DNA of 64,000 nt from Chondrosia reniformis (lineage: Eukaryota > Porifera > Demospongiae > Chondrillida > Chondrillidae). The stretch lies in NCBI GenBank assembly GCA_947172415.1, contig OX359200.1:5086501-5150500 (forward strand), written 5' to 3'. Shown here piece by piece: positions 60,801 through 64,000 of the stretch (position 1 is the first letter of the stretch; the number at the start of each line of letters is the position of its first letter). The notes under the pieces were generated by a model. It was not told the origin of the DNA. It searched no databases and was given only the letters and a program-made list of their open reading frames with translations. Position numbers and translations under genes: made by a program.

Positions 60801-63800
60801 ACGCATGTGTGACATGTCCACAAATTTCCGATTTTTGTAAATCGTCTTATTAGCGCTTTCAGAGGTGTCACATTCCAGGCGGAAGTGTCTCTAGCATGTG
60901 ACCTGCGCGTGAAGCAGAGCACCAGCCACTGAAACGTCACGAGTCATCACTAGTCGTTATCGATGTTAAATTATCAATTGTGAAAACTTATGAGCAATTG
61001 CGGAGGAAGGCCAACGACGGAGGAAGGCCAATAAAGGCCTACGTGACCGAAACGTTCTATTTTTCTTTTGATTATACTACGTTAATAATCAAAAGAAGAA
61101 TAGAACGCTTTTCTTTTGATTATACTACGTTAATAATCAAAAAAAGAATAGAACGTTTCGGTCACGTAAGCCTTAATTCCTCAGCTATTATTAACGTATT
61201 ATAATAGCTAAGGAATTAAGGCTTACATGACCGAAACGTTCTATTTTCTTTTGATTATACTTCGTTACTTGCTCATACATTTTCGCCATTGATAATTACG
61301 TAGATATTGGTAGACATGCAATATGCTTACTGTTTCCACTTACCTCTTACAACAACAAAAAACTTCGATCAAGGAAACTGTATCGCTACCGAGAAGCCTT
61401 ACTTGACATATCAACTTCGGAAGTCTAATGTTTGTATAACGTGTTACCAAATATTTGGGTGCATTGCAACGTCATAAAACGTCATTGTATGATGGCTAAG
61501 CTATACCATTAATTTCGGCTGATAATCACGTGACAATACCATTACTCGAAGGAGAAGAGACAAATGGAAAACGAAGCGATTATTAGACAGTGGAGAATTG
61601 TATATCTAACCATTTTTTGACATCAATCTTTTCAGTAAGTAACAGCCTAAAAGTTGTATGTATACTCCTGGAATATTCCCTTGTTTAACTGAGATATGAA
61701 GTACTAGAGGCGCCTGATAAAGGTACGAAAATACGTTTTCGATTATAATTTAAAAACTAAAGGGAATTTTAAAGGAGTATGCATACCATCGTTAGATATC
61801 ATTATCCTTCATAGATTGGTGTCACCATTTATTCTATATTCGTATTTTCCACTGTCTAATAAAACATTTTTGGCGATTTGGCACCTATCACTTACGGCCG
61901 CTTACGTTCTCCTTTAAGCCTGCAATCGTGACGCTCTTGTAGCCAAACTATTAAGAAAGAATAGCGCTTCAATTCTATAAAATTTGTTTAGTGATACGAT
62001 GTTTCTAAAGTAAAATAGAATAAATTAAAAAGAGCGTTAGTTAGCGACTTTTATCGAAAATTTCCGGAAGTATGGACATGTTCCACTAGCGTAACTCATT
62101 ATCTTCCATAATATTTGGCCATTAATTAACTCCTTATCTTCTATGATATTTGGCCATTAATTAACTCCTTATCTTCTGTGATATTTGGCCACTAATTAAC
62201 TCCTTATCTTCCATGATATTTGGCCATTAATTAACTCCTTATCTTCCATGATATTTGGCCATTAATTAACTCCTTATCTTCCATGATATTTGGCCATTAT
62301 TAACTCCTTATCTTCCATGATATTTGGCCATTATTAACTCCTTATCTTCCATGATATTCGGCCATTAATTAACTCCTTATCTTCCATGATATTCGGCCAT
62401 TAATTAACTCCATGATATTATGTGTAATGGATAACCACACACACATTCACACATAAATAGACAAGTGTCTCAACTCACAGTTCTCTTGAGATGTCTGTGA
62501 GAGTCTAGCAATTCACACAGTTTAGCAACGTGTTTGTCACATTCAGCCTGTGAAGGGTACAAACAAGATTTATAGCTCAAGCATCTGACAAGGCACCCAA
62601 CAACTACTAAGGCATTAAACTTACTTGCAAAGGTTGCAGCAACAGAAACAACCACCCTGGTCCTGGAAGTACATGTTATAGTACAGATCATGATGGTTAA
62701 TCAACCGATTGACACACAAGTGACTTTATGTACTGTACAAATTATCATCAAACAGGTATAGCATAATACATATAAGACTAAAGTATATAAATAATACATA
62801 CAGTATACATATAATATAAACAAATAATATGGAAGTATACAGAAGTAATACCGTAATGTGTCTCTATAATTGGACTGTATTGCTCAATCAAAACAGCCAC
62901 ATTCTCAAAGTAGGTATTGAAGGACTGTCCAAAGGCACCATCCTTTAAATTGTCTACATTCCAGAAGAAAATTACATAATACAGTGATGCAGTACACGAG
63001 GAGAATTAAACTCCTTCAAGCTAGCTCAAAATCAGATTGTTCTTTCCCTTGTACAACTATATTACGTACATACGTATATATATGTACTTTTAACTGCATG
63101 TGTACGTTGTATATGGCATGTCCACCATTGGAATTTACGATAACTATCAGTTAGATACTACAGCTGTGGTCTTAGGGATGCTCAGTTAGGTAGTAGATTG
63201 TGATGATTATAAAATGTAGTCACTTATCAGTAGATACCATTTGTCAGTAGATACCATTTGTCAGACTAAATCTCTTCGCCAATCAAGGTACATAAGCATA
63301 ACAAGTCTCACCACTATCCACAGCTGCCTCTATCTTTGCAGAAGCTGAAGTGCCAAATGAAGCAACCTGTGTTAACGCACGTATACGTATATGCAATGCC
63401 ATATTAGGTACAGCATTGTGAACACACTATGTAGTAGTACAAAAGAATTACCTTTCTGCAAACATAGGAGGCAAATCTCTTCAATCCTTCTGAATGGAGG
63501 TTTAGCAGAGGATAAAGCTTTAAGTATCTGAAATGTAAAGTAGAGGACATGTGTCTTAACACTATCTCTGTTATCTTTAAGATGGTACATCTTTCGACTC
63601 TTTGAGCGTCTAAAAACGCAGATAGTCTTGGTAAATCTTCTGGTTGGACGTTTCTACCTTGAGGGTCTTCTTCAGCCAAAGAGTCAAAAGATGTACCATC
63701 TTAAAGATAAGTTCAACGCAGTTAGAAGAAATCCTTATTCTATTATACTATCTCTGTTGTCCTTCCTATTCAATCTCACACTACCTCTCAATGTTATGCT

Positions 63801-63989
63801 GATCATGGTTCTGGACCGCCTCCTTAAACTTCTCTTCAATAACCTGCTTGAGCTCAGTGCTAGCCGACTGCAGAATGCCCATGGAAGACATAAAGCTGTC
63901 CACTACATAGGAGAATAACAAGCTGGGATGTCATATAATATTGTGATTTCATAAGAGTATACAGATATTGCTTAACACTTCCTCTAGGC
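54819..63989 (-). CDS. COG4: Conserved oligomeric Golgi complex subunit 4 (COG4), 5' end off the window
   Basis: 24 minus-strand exons were located, among them 63785-63902, 63452-63527, 63312-63366, 62852-62953, 62625-62662, 62479-62547, 60722-60743, 60539-60657, 60145-60205, 59568-59627, 59379-59464, 58841-58897, 58693-58764, 58275-58347, 57624-57686, 57402-57461, 56777-56830, 56582-56674, 56298-56381, 55959-56060, 55574-55702, 55125-55213 and 54819-54861. The 27-nt piece 63963-63989 is probable. Landmarks follow human COG4 from about residue 210 to the end: [88 protein letters not shown], and terminal [16 protein letters not shown]4 is a lobe-A tether for retrograde Golgi vesicles. Phases agree except around 60145-60205, where one small exon is probably missing. 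Confidence 0.93.
56933..57293. mobile_element. 361-bp TA-flanked MITE in a COG4 intron
   Basis: CCGTAGTTCGGGAAATTTTCGT at the left is inverted at the right end, flanked by TA (56931-56932 and 57294-57295). Internal inverted copies of CACGAAAATATTTTAACACG flank a GC-richer core. Tc1/mariner-type target; no coding capacity. Confidence 0.85.
58928..59262. repeat. 31-bp minisatellite, about 11 copies, in a COG4 intron
   Basis: The unit AGAGCCTAGGGGGCACTAAC followed by AGACATAACCA is repeated head to tail with single-base variants (GAT for GAG, TATGGGG, CGAG). G-rich on the plus strand. Confidence 0.92.
60802..62091. mobile_element. Non-autonomous 1.27-kb element, copy 2, in a COG4 intron
   Basis: The same element as 19508-20776 in the same orientation, with CGC(AT/TA)GTG(T/G)(G/A)ACATGTCCA ends. 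Two diverged copies define its borders. It sits between the 62479-62547 and 60722-60743 exons, with a 35-bp minisatellite immediately beyond its right end. Confidence 0.8.
62111..62410. repeat. 35-bp minisatellite, about 8-9 copies, in a COG4 intron
   Basis: The unit TTCCATGATATTTGGCCATT followed by AATTAACTCCTTATC is repeated head to tail. Two units lack one AATT step and two carry TTCGG. Adjacent to the 1.27-kb element. Confidence 0.9.
63571..63746. mobile_element. Hairpin MITE in the intron 5' of a COG4 exon
   Basis: TTATCTTTAAGATGGTACAT (63571) is inverted as ATGTACCATCTTAAAGATAA (ending 63710), with CGACTCTTTGAGCG continuing the stem imperfectly. The right-hand tail ATCCTTATTCTATTATAC matches the 39-kb intron repeats. 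ACTATCTCTGTT occurs on both sides (63561 and 63748) and may be the target duplication. Confidence 0.65.
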
Positions 63990-64000
63990 CTAGGGGAAGA

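Noticed and set aside
63628..63918. Plus-strand 96-codon frame
   Set aside because: Antisense to a COG4 exon and a hairpin MITE.

Overview
The window reads as nuclear DNA of an animal, probably a sponge. It is AT-rich, with GT-AG introns, the standard code, a metazoan 28S rRNA scrap and two conserved eukaryotic genes. The sponge call is inference from genome texture (ACGT/TATA-rich short introns, dense DNA transposons) and no species marker is visible. More than half the window is tandem array and nested DNA transposons.

Layout. 1-1.3 kb: 5' end of an unrecognised minus-strand gene, with a MITE (1347-1784) next to its start. 2.08-27.26 kb: a tandem array of 75 copies of a ~217-bp unit. Every copy carries a 3' splice site, exactly three hypervariable bases, then a 5' splice site (AACAG / NNN / GTGAGT). 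The triplets are never stop codons and are mostly Glu, Lys and Ala. I read this as a possible run of 75 single-codon, phase-0 micro-exons. It is followed in the same orientation by four 84-nt exons (four heptads each) and a 54-nt exon of a coiled-coil protein, also phase 0 (27.4-28.8 kb). Four transposons interrupt the array: IS630/Tc1-type element A with a BEN-domain partner gene (12.66-15.83 kb), a piggyBac-type MITE, a TA-inserting MITE, and IS630/Tc1-type element B (18.1-22.8 kb), also with a BEN-domain gene but broken.

28.8-47.4 kb: a transposon nest. It holds a second piggyBac MITE; an element that has captured a copy of the 50.8-53.0 kb chromosomal segment between 222-bp direct repeats; a 28S rRNA fragment; a decayed Ulp1-protease/PHD gene; a scrambled pogo transposase; and a large, apparently intact EnSpm/CACTA-type transposon (about 35.0-44.95 kb) with a 1042-aa transposase gene and a divergent 420-aa accessory gene. 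The latter hosts the third piggyBac MITE. A 243-bp near-perfect hairpin follows at 47.0 kb.

48.2-64 kb: ordinary host genes. TMBIM6 (Bax inhibitor-1) is complete in 9 exons. A small secreted protein with four WWTGY motifs and a coiled-coil tail has 4 exons. Most of COG4 lies on the minus strand in 24 visible exons and runs off the right edge. Their introns carry MITEs and minisatellites.

The most unusual points are the single-codon splice-site array and the pairing of BEN-domain proteins with two distinct IS630/Tc1 transposon families.
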